Below, in pieces: positions 35,758-45,085 of a DNA stretch of 64,000 bases. Every line of letters starts with the position of its first letter. Position 1 is the stretch's first letter. A model generated the notes under the pieces. That model saw only the letters and a list, made by a program, of their open reading frames with translations. It did not search any database and had not been told where the DNA came from. The stretch comes from JAHEZL01 sp964406465. GTDB taxonomy: Bacteria > Bacteroidota > Bacteroidia > Flavobacteriales_C > GCA-002722245. Both the position numbers and the translations under genes were made by a program. The DNA lies in assembly GCA_964406465.1 (NCBI GenBank), contig CAYORT010000001.1:62001-126000 (forward strand). The letters are read 5' to 3'.

Positions 35758-36786
35758 ATGAGTTTTACTTTAAACAAATATCAGGAAAGTGGTTTCATCA
35801 TTGGTGAAATTGCGCAGTCGCATGATGGTAGTCTCGGACAGTGTTATGCTTATGTAGATGCTGTTTCGAAGGCGGGCGGACACGCAGTGAAATTTCAAAC
35901 ACACATTGCCGATGCGGAAAGCACGCCGGGTGAGCCCTGGAGAGTGAAATTCAGCAAGCAGGATGAGTCGCGTTTCGACTATTGGAAACGTATGGAATTT
36001 ACCAAGGAACAGTGGAAAGGATTGAAAGAATATACAGAGTCGAAAGGCTTGGTTTTTTTAAGTTCTGCTTTTTCCTTTGAGGCGGTCGATTTGTTGGAAG
36101 AGATAGGAATGGTGGCGTGGAAATTAGCCTCAGGTGAAATAAATAACTATCCTTTGCTCGAAAAAATTGCGGCTACCGGAAAGCCTGTGATGATCTCATC
36201 GGGAATGAGTTATTGGAAAGAATTGGATAAAGCGGTAGAGCTTTTTAAAAGCAAGGGAATTGAGGTTGCGGTGATGCAATGCACATCGGCTTATCCTTGT
36301 CCGCCCGAGCAAATCGGACTCAACGTCATTTCTGAAATGAAGCAGCGCTACGGCTGCATGGTGGGTTTATCCGATCATTCGGGAACCATTTATCCAGGTT
36401 TGGCTGCTGCTGCTTTAGGGATGGATATTTTAGAAGTTCACATTACTTTTCATAAAGGATTGTTCGGTCCCGATGTTCCTGCTTCTGTTACTATGGAAGA
36501 ATTTTCTCAATTGGTGCAAGGAGTGAAAGCGATTAAAACAATGTTGCGAAATCCGATAGATAAAGACGAAAAAGCCAACGATCTGCAAGGCTTACGTAAT
36601 TTATTTACCAAGAGTGTGGTATGCAAACAGGCATTGAAAAAGGGAACAATCATTACCAGCGATATGTTGTCTTTCAAAAAACCGGGAACGGGTTTCCCTG
36701 CCGAAAGAGTAAGTGAGTTGTTGGGCAAGGAACTCAAGGAAGATGTTCCTGAAAATCACTTTTTAAGTTTGTCTGATTTAAATTAA
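35758..36786 (+). CDS. neuB: Nonulosonic acid synthase (N-acetylneuraminate synthase family)
   Basis: 342 residues: a TIM barrel (1-270; FIIGEIAQSHDGSLG, VKFQTHIAD, WKLASGEINNYPLLE, SSGMSYWKELDKAV, VMQCTSAYPCPPEQIGLN, GLSDHSGTIYPGLAAAALG, EVHITFHKG) and a C-terminal SAF/antifreeze-like domain (about 283-342; SVVCKQALKKGTIITSDMLSFKKPGTG). This is the full NeuB architecture; it condenses PEP with an N-acetyl-mannosamine-type sugar. Whether the product is Neu5Ac, legionaminic or another acid is not resolved. A neuC-type epimerase in the locus favours a UDP-GlcNAc-derived ManNAc route. Its 3-prime end is followed by a 34-bp inverted repeat. Confidence 0.93.
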   Translation: MSFTLNKYQESGFIIGEIAQSHDGSLGQCYAYVDAVSKAGGHAVKFQTHIADAESTPGEPWRVKFSKQDESRFDYWKRMEFTKEQWKGLKEYTESKGLVFLSSAFSFEAVDLLEEIGMVAWKLASGEINNYPLLEKIAATGKPVMISSGMSYWKELDKAVELFKSKGIEVAVMQCTSAYPCPPEQIGLNVISEMKQRYGCMVGLSDHSGTIYPGLAAAALGMDILEVHITFHKGLFGPDVPASVTMEEFSQLVQGVKAIKTMLRNPIDKDEKANDLQGLRNLFTKSVVCKQALKKGTIITSDMLSFKKPGTGFPAERVSELLGKELKEDVPENHFLSLSDLN

Positions 36787-36801
36787 TAAAGTCTCAGGTG
36801 G

Positions 36802-36897
36802 GACAATAGTTCCTTCGGGGTACCTCAGGATGACAACCACTCTTAGGTAGCACTTACCCAGTTTGTCATCCTGAGGTACCCCGAAGGAACTATTGTC
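36802..36897. repeat. 34-bp perfect inverted repeat between convergent genes
   Basis: Arms at 36802-36835 and 36864-36897 are perfect reverse complements (left arm begins GACAATAGTTCCTTCGGGG and ends AGGATGACA), separated by 28 bp. The core CCTGAGGTACCCCGAAGGA resembles dispersed extragenic palindromes of the TCATCCTGAG...CGAAGGA type. It lies between neuB and a convergent gene and could act as a terminator or mRNA stabiliser. The loop shares 13 bp (GCACTTACCCAGT) with 5215-5227. Confidence 0.9.
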
Positions 36898-36911
36898 TTG
36901 GTTATAAAATA

Positions 36912-37904
36912 TTATAATTGATTTGGCCTATCCTGATCGGCATCTCCCTTAAATACCACATAATTTTTATGAGGTGTTTTGAAAGCGTGGAGAACCGTTT
37001 TATTTTCTTTTTCAAAAGGCTCGAACAGGTTGGGAATAACTTCTGTTTCCGATTTAATGCTGAAGCCAAGATTCGTCATTCTATCTTCAGAAATACCGGC
37101 GTTCAAACAATCAATATATTCGGCATTTTCTGCTTTTAATATCGCTTGCATCTGATGATAAATATTCTCTTTGGGAAGTTCGCCATACATATCTACAATT
37201 CTAATGCACGCAGAATTTTCTATCGCAATTTTCCTGGTGGTGATGATCAATACGAGTTCATTGTTTTTAAATACGCCCAGGAAATTATATTTGTAAAAAG
37301 GATGCTTTTTAAAGCGATTGATCAAATATTTGATACTTTTTATTGGTCGGAAAGCACTGCTTAATGAAATATTTTCATCAAGGATTATTTCTTTTACTTC
37401 GAGATTTGTTTTTGCAAATGTTGCTTTGTTAGAGAGGTCAATAGTTGCAATATTTTTTTTCTCTGCATTGGCATTAGCGATATAATAGTGCGTTAAAGAA
37501 CCTTGCTGAAATTCCAAAAACTCGTAGAAAAAAGTAGATTTTTTCACGATTCCCACCACGCCTATCGATTGCAGATCCTTGTATTGCATAAGGAATTCGA
37601 GGATTTCCAAACCTACTCCGATCTTCTGATTTTCGGCGACTTTCCATAAAGCCATCCATATTTCATTCTGGCTTTTCAGCTCACGATCATATTTTGAAAC
37701 GGGTATGAATCCTAAAATCCCTACGATTGATTTTGTTTGATCATCAATAGCCACCACGAAATTTAATTCATTGGTTTCTTCGTTGCAATACTGCCATCGC
37801 AATAAATCGGAATTGGTACCGAGGATGTGGTTTTTTTTCCAGTTCTGCTGAAGAAAAAGTTGAATCTCGGCGAACTGTTCGGGTTTGGCAAAAGAAACAG
37901 ACAT
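36912..37904 (-). CDS. GNAT-like acyltransferase of the polysaccharide locus
   Basis: 330 residues, distantly GNAT-like: an N-terminal half with FAEIQLFLQQNWKKNHIL, WQYCNEETNELNFVVAIDD and the acetyl-CoA-region VGILGFIPVS, followed by a second half of similar fold (LINRFKKHPFYKYNFLGVFKNNELVLII). The two-half build resembles FemAB/GNAT fusions seen in sugar loci, where they often N-acylate amino sugars. No experimental family could be named with certainty. It is followed 20 bp upstream by the methyltransferase gene, on the strand opposite to the flanking capsule genes. Confidence 0.6.
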   Translation of the reverse strand: MSVSFAKPEQFAEIQLFLQQNWKKNHILGTNSDLLRWQYCNEETNELNFVVAIDDQTKSIVGILGFIPVSKYDRELKSQNEIWMALWKVAENQKIGVGLEILEFLMQYKDLQSIGVVGIVKKSTFFYEFLEFQQGSLTHYYIANANAEKKNIATIDLSNKATFAKTNLEVKEIILDENISLSSAFRPIKSIKYLINRFKKHPFYKYNFLGVFKNNELVLIITTRKIAIENSACIRIVDMYGELPKENIYHQMQAILKAENAEYIDCLNAGISEDRMTNLGFSIKSETEVIPNLFEPFEKENKTVLHAFKTPHKNYVVFKGDADQDRPNQL

Positions 37905-37924
37905 AGCTGAAATCGCAACAAAAA

Positions 37925-38632
37925 TTATTTTTTATTGGAAATAACCAAATGGTATCTTCCTTTCTTCCCTTGTTGTAAAAGATTGCTTTCTTCAATAAGT
38001 GCAGCCCATATTATTTTGAATCCGGTTCCTTCAAAAAGTTTATTGACTTTAGTCCAGTTGAAATAACTCTGAATAGTTCCATTTTCATGTTTGCCATCTA
38101 CAATTACTTCCTGATCGAATTCCCTGCTGTAGGCTGTGCAATCTCCTGAGATCAGGCTGATATAGCCGATACCATCGGTAACTCTGTCGAATTCTTTTAC
38201 AAAACTTACTGCCAGATCAAAAGGCATACTGTCTAAAACACTATCACAAACAACAACACCTAATTCTTTGTTTTTGAAAGGAAGGGTGTTTGATCTTGAA
38301 ACAGTTAATCTTTCCTGTAGATCGGGCATGTTGTTTTTTACCGCAAGGTTTTTCGCAAATTCAATGGCATTTTCCGATAAGTCGGTACCATAAGCTTCGA
38401 TACCGTATTCTTGCAATAAGATACTTTGTTTTCCAATTCCGCAACCAAAATCCAGTCCTTTCACTTTTTGTGAAAAGTCAATAATATCTTTGAATTCGTT
38501 CGGTCCGATTTTTTTGCGCACAAAGCGGTTAAGAAATTTAACCACTTGTTCTTTTGTTTCAAAGATATAGTTCTCGCCTCTTGCGTAGCTATCTTCCCAT
38601 TGTTCTTTTTTGATCGTTGCGACTTTTTCCAT
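37925..38632 (-). CDS. Class I SAM-dependent methyltransferase
   Basis: 235 residues. Motif I is GLDFGCGIGKQSILLQEYG (around 75-93), followed by the acidic loop YGTDLSENAIEFA and motif LGVVVCDSVLDSMP. These are standard Rossmann-fold methyltransferase features. It precedes the GNAT-like gene by 20 bp, so both could modify the same sugar (O- or N-methylation). The substrate is unknown. Confidence 0.82.
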   Translation of the reverse strand: MEKVATIKKEQWEDSYARGENYIFETKEQVVKFLNRFVRKKIGPNEFKDIIDFSQKVKGLDFGCGIGKQSILLQEYGIEAYGTDLSENAIEFAKNLAVKNNMPDLQERLTVSRSNTLPFKNKELGVVVCDSVLDSMPFDLAVSFVKEFDRVTDGIGYISLISGDCTAYSREFDQEVIVDGKHENGTIQSYFNWTKVNKLFEGTGFKIIWAALIEESNLLQQGKKGRYHLVISNKK

Positions 38633-38687
38633 TACTTGTTTTTTGCTGAGGCACTAATATAATAGATTTTTTGTATGTACGCTGTAT

Positions 38688-38718
38688 TTTGTAGGGCTAG
38701 GAAATGTTTCTATATTTG
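38688..38718 (+). promoter_or_regulatory. Bacteroidota-type promoter of the MBOAT gene
   Basis: TTTG at 38688-38691, a 19-bp spacer, and TATATTTG at 38711-38718 match both halves of the consensus. The ATG follows at 38744. It lies between divergent genes (methyltransferase, MBOAT). Confidence 0.75.
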
Positions 38719-38743
38719 AAAAAATCGCCAAGAAAAGTACAAT

Positions 38744-40192
38744 ATGCTCTTTAATTCGCAGGAATTTTTATTTTTTCTTCCTATTGTTTTCCTACTTTAT
38801 TGGTTTGTTTTCGCCAAAGATTTAAAATGGCAAAATGCATTGATCTTAGTGGCGAGTTATTTTTTTTACGGATGGTGGAGCATTGGTTTTTTAGGTCTGC
38901 TTGTACTGAGTACCGTTCTCGATTTTGCTTACGGATTTGGTGTGGCGAACACCAATAAAAAGAAAGCTAAGTTTTTTCTTTGGCTCAGCATCATTAACAA
39001 TTTGGGTATTCTTGCTGTTTTTAAATACTACAATTTTTTTATTGTTGAATTTCAAAATCTTTCCGAAAGCATAGGATTTTCCTTTCATCCAACCTTACTT
39101 CAAATTGCTTTACCGGTAGGTATTTCCTTTTATACTTTTCATGGAATGTCGTATGTTTTTGATATTTACAGAGAGCGACAAAAACCTGTTTCAAATTTTA
39201 TTGATTATGCGGTATTCGTTAGTTTTTTTCCGCTGCTTGTTGCCGGACCGATAGAACGCGCAAATCATCTTTTGCCGCAAATTCAAAGAAAAAGAGTTTT
39301 TAGTTACGCACAGGCGGTAGACGGCTGTAGATTGATCATGTGGGGATTGATCAAAAAAATTGTGATAGCAGATACTTTAGCGGTTACGGTAGATGCCGTT
39401 TTTAATCAATATGAAGCGATGTCATCGATGAGTTTGCTTTTAGGTGCCGTTGCTTTCAGTTTCCAGATTTATGGCGATTTCAGCGGCTATTCAGACATCG
39501 CGCTGGGTGTTTCCAAATTATTCGGATTCGAGTTGCTGAGTAATTTCAAATTTCCTTATTTCTCAAGAAGCGTAGCCGAGTTTTGGAGAAGATGGCACAT
39601 TTCACTTTCCTCCTGGTTTAAAGATTATTTATACATTCCGCTGGGTGGTTCTAAAAACGGAAAATTAATAGCGGTGCGCAATACCTTCATCATTTTTTTG
39701 GTGAGCGGATTTTGGCATGGCGCAAGTTGGAATTTTATTATCTGGGGCTTTATTCACGCTTGTGCTTTTTTACCTTCTTTGCTGGCCAACAGACATCGTT
39801 TGCATGTTAGCAACGTTGTGGCGCAGGATTCTGTTTTTCCGAGCTTGAAAGAGCTGGGTGATATGCTACTTACTTTTTCGGTGGTGACTTTGGCCTGGAT
39901 CTTCTTTAGGGCCGACGATATTACAACAGCTGTAAATTTCATCTATCGGATGATGATAAATGTTTTTCAGGATCCGGCTTCCAATCTGGTTTATCCCCGG
40001 GAAACTTCCATTTTTATTTACATCATTCCCATGCTTATTGTCGACTGGTATTTAAGAAGAAATGAGCGTGAACTTAAAATGTTCTTTGCCCATTTACCGA
40101 TAGTAAGATATGCTGTTTATTGGTCGGCAATATATTTAATTGCAGCGCACTATTCTCCGTTTGAACAATCATTTATTTACTTTCAGTTTTAA
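38744..40192 (+). CDS. MBOAT O-acyltransferase (AlgI/DltB-like)
   Basis: 482 residues with about ten hydrophobic segments. Family motifs: start LFNSQEFLFFLPIVFLLYW, then FPLLVAGPIERANHLLPQI, SRSVAEFWRRWHISLSSWFKDYLYIPLGGS and the catalytic-His segment SGFWHGASWNFIIWGFIH (His about 327). These proteins move an acetyl group across the membrane to O-acetylate exported polysaccharides, handing it to a periplasmic SGNH-type partner. The next gene, 3 bp away, is such a partner. Confidence 0.93.
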   Translation: MLFNSQEFLFFLPIVFLLYWFVFAKDLKWQNALILVASYFFYGWWSIGFLGLLVLSTVLDFAYGFGVANTNKKKAKFFLWLSIINNLGILAVFKYYNFFIVEFQNLSESIGFSFHPTLLQIALPVGISFYTFHGMSYVFDIYRERQKPVSNFIDYAVFVSFFPLLVAGPIERANHLLPQIQRKRVFSYAQAVDGCRLIMWGLIKKIVIADTLAVTVDAVFNQYEAMSSMSLLLGAVAFSFQIYGDFSGYSDIALGVSKLFGFELLSNFKFPYFSRSVAEFWRRWHISLSSWFKDYLYIPLGGSKNGKLIAVRNTFIIFLVSGFWHGASWNFIIWGFIHACAFLPSLLANRHRLHVSNVVAQDSVFPSLKELGDMLLTFSVVTLAWIFFRADDITTAVNFIYRMMINVFQDPASNLVYPRETSIFIYIIPMLIVDWYLRRNERELKMFFAHLPIVRYAVYWSAIYLIAAHYSPFEQSFIYFQF

Positions 40193-40195
40193 ACA

Positions 40196-41296
40196 ATGAA
40201 GTTATTTTTAAGAAAGTTTTTTTTCGTAGTTGTTGTTCCGGCGATCTTGTTTATCTGCTATTCCGCTGCTTTATTTTTTAATCACAGGTCTCTTGGTATT
40301 TCGGGCTATGCGAATACCGGGGAAGAGGCTATCATTAGTGATCCATACAATGACAATATCATTACTTATTTAAAGCGCCACAAGGATTTTAAAAACACCA
40401 AAATCATTGCCATGGGTTCTTCAAGAGTGTTGCAGTTCAATGCTGCCATGTTCAAGGATGAATTCTATAATTTAGGATATACCAGCACTTCTGTTTTTCA
40501 AATCACGAATTTGATCAAAGAACTGGAACTGAACAATAAAACGCTGATCGTGGGATTGGATCAATGGTGCTTTAATTCCAGGTATGCCGAATCATTCGTT
40601 CGCGCGCCAAAACCACATGATTTTAGTACAGCAAAGTATTTCCTTAAATCAATGATGAATGAAAATAGAAATATGGATATCATTCATGGTAAGGTGTATT
40701 TAAATTTTTCTTCTTCTAACGATATCCAGCTCATTGGGACAGGAGCTAATATGGCATTGAATGGTGTATTGAACGATGGTTCTTTTTATCAGGGAAAGAT
40801 CATTCAGGGAAAGATTCACAACGATAAAGAACTCATCGGTGAGGATTATGATTTTGCCGATACCCGAAAAAGAATCAAAGAAGGAATAAACAGATTTGAA
40901 TACGCCGATACTATATCCGAAGAAACTGTTCAGGGAATCATTGACCTGATGAAGGAATGTAAAATAAGAAACAACAAGCTAGTTATTTTCTTTCCTCCGT
41001 TTGCGCCCACTGTTAATCAATTATTGAAAATTTCCAATAAGTATAAATACATGTCTGTTGCTGCTGAGAGAACTAGGGATATCTGCAGCAAAAATGGAAT
41101 TTCTTTTTACGATTTTACAAATTTTGAATCGAGCGATGCAGAGTATATAGATGGCTTTCATGGCGGCCAACAAGTGTATTACAAAATGGCAGTACAAATG
41201 GGTGTTAACATTGCAGACTTAAAATTTCTCAATGCATTTGAGAATGAGCATCAATTGAAATATGCAGAGCTGAGAGAAGCGTTTTTTGCGCAGTAA
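40196..41296 (+). CDS. SGNH/AlgJ-like periplasmic acyltransfer partner of the MBOAT protein
   Basis: 366 residues. One N-terminal membrane anchor (residues 7-28). SGNH-like block I is IIAMGSSRVLQFN (Ser about 77), a mid motif is VGLDQWCFN, and a late D-x-x-H-like element DGFHGGQQVYYKMA (about 325) completes a plausible catalytic triad. Paired with the MBOAT gene 3 bp upstream, it probably places acetyl groups on the polymer in the periplasm. The stop abuts the convergent flippase stop. Confidence 0.78.
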   Translation: MKLFLRKFFFVVVVPAILFICYSAALFFNHRSLGISGYANTGEEAIISDPYNDNIITYLKRHKDFKNTKIIAMGSSRVLQFNAAMFKDEFYNLGYTSTSVFQITNLIKELELNNKTLIVGLDQWCFNSRYAESFVRAPKPHDFSTAKYFLKSMMNENRNMDIIHGKVYLNFSSSNDIQLIGTGANMALNGVLNDGSFYQGKIIQGKIHNDKELIGEDYDFADTRKRIKEGINRFEYADTISEETVQGIIDLMKECKIRNNKLVIFFPPFAPTVNQLLKISNKYKYMSVAAERTRDICSKNGISFYDFTNFESSDAEYIDGFHGGQQVYYKMAVQMGVNIADLKFLNAFENEHQLKYAELREAFFAQ

Positions 41297-42604
41297 TTAT
41301 CTTTTTTTCACTTTCTGAATCAACCATTTCACGTCTCCAAAATGAAGGGCAAATAGATTCTTCAAACGCATATCATATTTTCTTACCGCAATAGAAAGAG
41401 AGGCAATAGAAGCAGCAGCATAACCTATTGATGATCCGAGAGCAGCTCCATTTGCACCGTAATGAGGAATCAGGATAAAATAGGAGCTGACACTTAAGCC
41501 GGTGCCTATCAAAATAATGTTGGTGGAGTAGATCACTTTTCCTGTTCCCGAGAAAAGTTTGGTCATTATTTTAGCAGAAGTAAAAACAACTATTCCGGGC
41601 AATACCAGGAAAAAAGGCAAGATGGCTGCTTCATATTTCTCGGAAAAAAGAACAGGGATTAAAAAATACCCGGCAACTGCACCCAGAACCGACAAGAAGA
41701 AAGAGCCGTAAAAAGTTACGCGATGAAGTTTATACACCAGTTCATTGCGCTTTTCTATTGATTCTTCCTGCGCAATTTTATTCATTAAAATCGGACCTAA
41801 AGAATCAGGAATTATCCACAGTATTTCTGCCAGCAAAACCGCAACGCCGTAAATTCCTAAAGCGTAAGCAGAGTATACTCCCAAAATCATTTGATCGATG
41901 CGCAGGTTGAGTCGCAGGGCCAGGTCGCCTAACCACCCTTTAATACCGTAGTTGTAAGTGTCTTTGAAGAAGTTTTTGTTCCACTTCCATTCCATTGGAT
42001 ATTTGCGCAGCGTAAAGAAAATAAGAGCGCCGCTTAATACAGCATTGTATGCCAGAACAGAAAGCAATCCGCCTTTGATACCCAAATGCATACTGCCTAT
42101 AAGTATGGAAATTCCAATGATATAAATGAGGGCTTGAACAATGGACAATTGATTGGTAAAAACGAAATAGGATTTGCCCACGAGGAGCCGGTTGAAGTAA
42201 AAGAAAAGTGCACCAAAAGGCAGGGTAGCTAATAAGATCAGGATGTTTTCCTGTTTGATGTTTTTTCCTGCATCACCCAGCCACTGCATTTTCCACAGCA
42301 CAAAAACAATGATCATGGCAAGGATACCATGCACCAAACCGTTGATGATCAAAGTAAAAGAACTCTCCTCTGCGCTGTATTTTTTTTTGCTGATGAAATA
42401 GGTAATGCCAATGCCCGATCCTAAACTTAAAATGGGTACAGAGAAGGAACTGATGAGCAATAAAAAACTAAATTCACCACGTGCTTCGGGCTCTACTAAA
42501 AAGCGGGCGATCAACACCGATGTTACAAAGCTAATAGGGTAAAACAACAGTTTTGTGAGCAAACTGTTTATCGATGATTTTGTATTGGTAACTTCTTTAA
42601 GCAT
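41297..42604 (-). CDS. wzx: Wzx-type polysaccharide flippase (MATE/MVF-like)
   Basis: 435 residues, about 12 hydrophobic helices. The N-terminus SINSLLTKLLFYPISFVTSVLIARFLVEPEARGEFSFLL and the segment GIKGWLGDLALRLNLRIDQMILGVYSAYALGIYGVAVLLAE are typical of PST/O-antigen flippases, with a C-terminal polysaccharide-biosynthesis repeat. It moves lipid-linked repeat units across the inner membrane. It is transcribed against the flanking capsule genes and lies back-to-back with the next glycosyltransferase gene. Confidence 0.9.
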   Translation of the reverse strand: MLKEVTNTKSSINSLLTKLLFYPISFVTSVLIARFLVEPEARGEFSFLLLISSFSVPILSLGSGIGITYFISKKKYSAEESSFTLIINGLVHGILAMIIVFVLWKMQWLGDAGKNIKQENILILLATLPFGALFFYFNRLLVGKSYFVFTNQLSIVQALIYIIGISILIGSMHLGIKGGLLSVLAYNAVLSGALIFFTLRKYPMEWKWNKNFFKDTYNYGIKGWLGDLALRLNLRIDQMILGVYSAYALGIYGVAVLLAEILWIIPDSLGPILMNKIAQEESIEKRNELVYKLHRVTFYGSFFLSVLGAVAGYFLIPVLFSEKYEAAILPFFLVLPGIVVFTSAKIMTKLFSGTGKVIYSTNIILIGTGLSVSSYFILIPHYGANGAALGSSIGYAAASIASLSIAVRKYDMRLKNLFALHFGDVKWLIQKVKKR

Positions 42605-42641
42605 TTGATTTTAGAGGCCTTAAAGATAGTATTTTGTCGCA

Positions 42642-42649
42642 TAAATTTG
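42642..42649 (+). promoter_or_regulatory. -7 element before the capsule glycosyltransferase gene
   Basis: TAAATTTG fits TAnnTTTG and ends 21 bp before the GTG proposed as start at 42671. It supports this start over the TTG at 42605, which would place the promoter inside the gene. A similar stretch (TTTTCTTTGTT...CATT) is found before neuC near 45640. Confidence 0.5.
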
Positions 42650-42670
42650 TTTTCTTTGTTCATTGTAACC

Positions 42671-43810
42671 GTGGCCGAAAAAAATAAAATATTATTGGTG
42701 TCGTGGACTCTTCCTCCGGCTAAGAGCGGAAGTGCATTTGTGCTGCAGGAAATCATAAAATATTTTTCTGCCGAAGAGTTGGTTGTTTTGGGTGAGAAGG
42801 TGGAAGGTGCAGCACCATTGCCCAACATCACTTATGTTTCGTCTAACCCCATAAAATTTAAAAAAGGCAATCGCTTCATTAAGTGGTACAGGTGGCTGAT
42901 GGTTCCTTTCATTACACGTGCTATTATCCGCTTGAACGATAAGGAAAAATGCACAGCGATCCTTTGTTTATTTCCCGATGAAATTTATCTGGAAAGTGCG
43001 CGAAGAGCAGCCAAAAAATTAGATCTGCCTTTTTATTCTTATTTCCACAATACTTACTATGAGAACCGTAGCGGCTTGTGGAAGATGATGGCTAAGCGAA
43101 TCCAGTCTAAGGTATTTCAGCAATCTGAAAAAGTGTATGTGATGAGCGAAGGGATGGTAGAGCTTTATAAAAAAATCTATCCTCATGTTTCTTTCAAAGC
43201 GCTGGTACATCCGTTTAATGCTCCTTTGGCTAAGGGGTATAAGGCATTGCCTGCCAACAGTTCACCATTTGTGATCACCTTCCTGGGGAATTTAAATGAA
43301 TCGAACATTGATGCTTTTTCTTTCTTTGTGAAAACAATAGCCAATCGCGAAGATTATGTTTTGAAAATAATTTCTGCAACGCCAAAATGGTTTTACGAAA
43401 AATTAAATGTGTTGCCTTCCAATGTGGTTTTTTTACCTAATGTAAGCGATGAAAACCTGATGGCTGAATTGCAACAATCTCATGCCTTATTTTTACCTCA
43501 TGGTTTTAAAGGTTCTTTCAGTGAAGTGGAATACCAAACTATTTTTCCCACGCGTACCATACAATATTTATTTTCGGGTGTTCCTATTCTGGGTGTAATG
43601 CCTTCGGATTGTTTTTTGTATCGTTTTTTACACCAACACGAATGCGCTGCATTGGTGTCGGAAAAAGATGAAAGCAAATTGTTTTCTGTTTTAAAGGAAA
43701 TGAAGGAGAAGGACAAGTGCGAGCACCTGGTGCAGAATGCAATAAAAACAAGTGAGATATTTGTAGCGGAGAATGTGCTCTTAGAACTTAAAAAAGATAT
43801 TTTCAATTAG
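42671..43810 (+). CDS. Glycosyltransferase (GT-B, family 4-like)
   Basis: About 379 residues from a GTG at 42671 (MAEKNKILLVSWTLPPAKSG); the frame is open back to a TTG at 42605 that touches the divergent flippase start. N-terminal glycine-poor acceptor domain with LPPAKSGSAFVLQEI, then donor domain FVITFLGNLNESNIDAFSFFVK and VSDENLMAELQQSHALFLPHGFKG...FPTRTIQYLFSGVPILG. The E-x7-E donor motif is weakly kept. Transfers a sugar to the growing repeat unit; specificity unknown. The polymerase gene follows after 2 bp. Confidence 0.78.
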   Translation: MAEKNKILLVSWTLPPAKSGSAFVLQEIIKYFSAEELVVLGEKVEGAAPLPNITYVSSNPIKFKKGNRFIKWYRWLMVPFITRAIIRLNDKEKCTAILCLFPDEIYLESARRAAKKLDLPFYSYFHNTYYENRSGLWKMMAKRIQSKVFQQSEKVYVMSEGMVELYKKIYPHVSFKALVHPFNAPLAKGYKALPANSSPFVITFLGNLNESNIDAFSFFVKTIANREDYVLKIISATPKWFYEKLNVLPSNVVFLPNVSDENLMAELQQSHALFLPHGFKGSFSEVEYQTIFPTRTIQYLFSGVPILGVMPSDCFLYRFLHQHECAALVSEKDESKLFSVLKEMKEKDKCEHLVQNAIKTSEIFVAENVLLELKKDIFN

Positions 43811-43812
43811 AA

Positions 43813-45051
43813 ATGAAAGGTTGGTTTGAAAATATATTTGATGTAAAACCAAGTACTTATAGTAGTTGGACTAATCCACAAAAAGTTTTCTATTGTTTTA
43901 TCATTTATGGTTACCTGAACATAGGTACCATTTTCACAAAAATATTTCAGCAAAGCATTCCTGTGAATATTGTTTTGTTTGCTTTGGTTTCTATTTATAT
44001 AGTGCTGCGAATTAGATACAAATTCTATCCAAAATACTTTGTTGCTGTGTGGTTGTTTTATGTCATTTATCTCATTTTTGGATTTATGGGTTCCCGACCC
44101 GAGTTTTCTTCGGAAGTAATTCAGGCCATAGTAAAATATTGGATTGCTCTTATTGCTTTGCCATGGCTCGGACTGCAACTCATCAGAAAGGAAGATTTGT
44201 ATGTTTATTTAAAAACATTTATGGTTTTAGGAGCTTTGGGTGCTGTATTTTGTCTTATTCAATTGCTCTTTTTTGATGCTTTTAGGTGGATGGTCGATTC
44301 CTCGCAACCGCGTGCCGGAGGCTTCTGGATTAATCCCAATTTATGCGGATATATGTTAATGGTAACATTTTTCCTCACGTTTTTTTTCAAAGGAGAAAAG
44401 TCACCATGGATTGGGATAATGCGCGTATTGTTAATTATTGGAGTTCTGTCTACTGGTTCCAGAACATCAATGGGTTTAATGGTACTTGGGTCTTTTTACT
44501 ACGCATATATTTCAAAGAACGTAAAATTGGTTTTTCATATTTTTATCGGTTTAGGTTGTAGTATTTTGTTATTCATTATCGTAATTCCTTTTATGGGGGA
44601 ATATCAGGTTATACGTTTAATGTCGATGCTGCAACTTGCCAGCGGAGAAGAGATGCAGGCAGATACCCGATCTGTGGAATGGCTTCTGGCTTTTGAAGCC
44701 GTATATACCAATTCTCCATTCTGGGGTTTAGGGCACGGCACAATGAATAATATCGTTCCGTTAGGTGCCAATGGACTTGGTCCGCACAATTTATATATTT
44801 GGATGTGGGGAAATTCCGGTATAATTGGTTTAAGTGCTTTGGTGGTTTTTTTATTTTATTTGTTTTTGATCGCACGGATAAATCAGCTGGTAATTCGGGC
44901 AAGCACCATTATCTATAGTTTGATATTATTTGCATACAATTTTATGGCTCATGATTTAATGGCTCATCAAACTTTCTCTACTACTTTAATGATTTTTTTA
45001 TTGTTTATTTATCATTGTCATAAGCCACATTCCAGTATAAATAAATTGTAA
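43813..45051 (+). CDS. wzy: Wzy-like O-antigen/capsule polymerase
   Basis: 412 residues with 10-12 hydrophobic segments. Family features: a large loop between late helices with MLQLASGEEMQADTRSVEWLLAFEAVYTNSPFWGLGHGTMNN, followed by GPHNLYIWMWGNSGIIGL, which matches the O-antigen ligase/polymerase (Wzy_C) pattern of an Arg and His in the periplasmic loop. It joins lipid-linked repeat units on the periplasmic face. Ligase versus polymerase cannot be separated from sequence alone; the capsule context favours a polymerase. Confidence 0.83.
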   Translation: MKGWFENIFDVKPSTYSSWTNPQKVFYCFIIYGYLNIGTIFTKIFQQSIPVNIVLFALVSIYIVLRIRYKFYPKYFVAVWLFYVIYLIFGFMGSRPEFSSEVIQAIVKYWIALIALPWLGLQLIRKEDLYVYLKTFMVLGALGAVFCLIQLLFFDAFRWMVDSSQPRAGGFWINPNLCGYMLMVTFFLTFFFKGEKSPWIGIMRVLLIIGVLSTGSRTSMGLMVLGSFYYAYISKNVKLVFHIFIGLGCSILLFIIVIPFMGEYQVIRLMSMLQLASGEEMQADTRSVEWLLAFEAVYTNSPFWGLGHGTMNNIVPLGANGLGPHNLYIWMWGNSGIIGLSALVVFLFYLFLIARINQLVIRASTIIYSLILFAYNFMAHDLMAHQTFSTTLMIFLLFIYHCHKPHSSINKL

Positions 45052-45085
45052 ATTTAGTTTTTGAGTATTGTAAAAAATTAATGTA

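Noticed and set aside
36802..36897. Insertion sequence or CRISPR repeat
   Set aside because: There is no transposase, no target duplication and only two arms in inverted orientation; it is a palindromic element.
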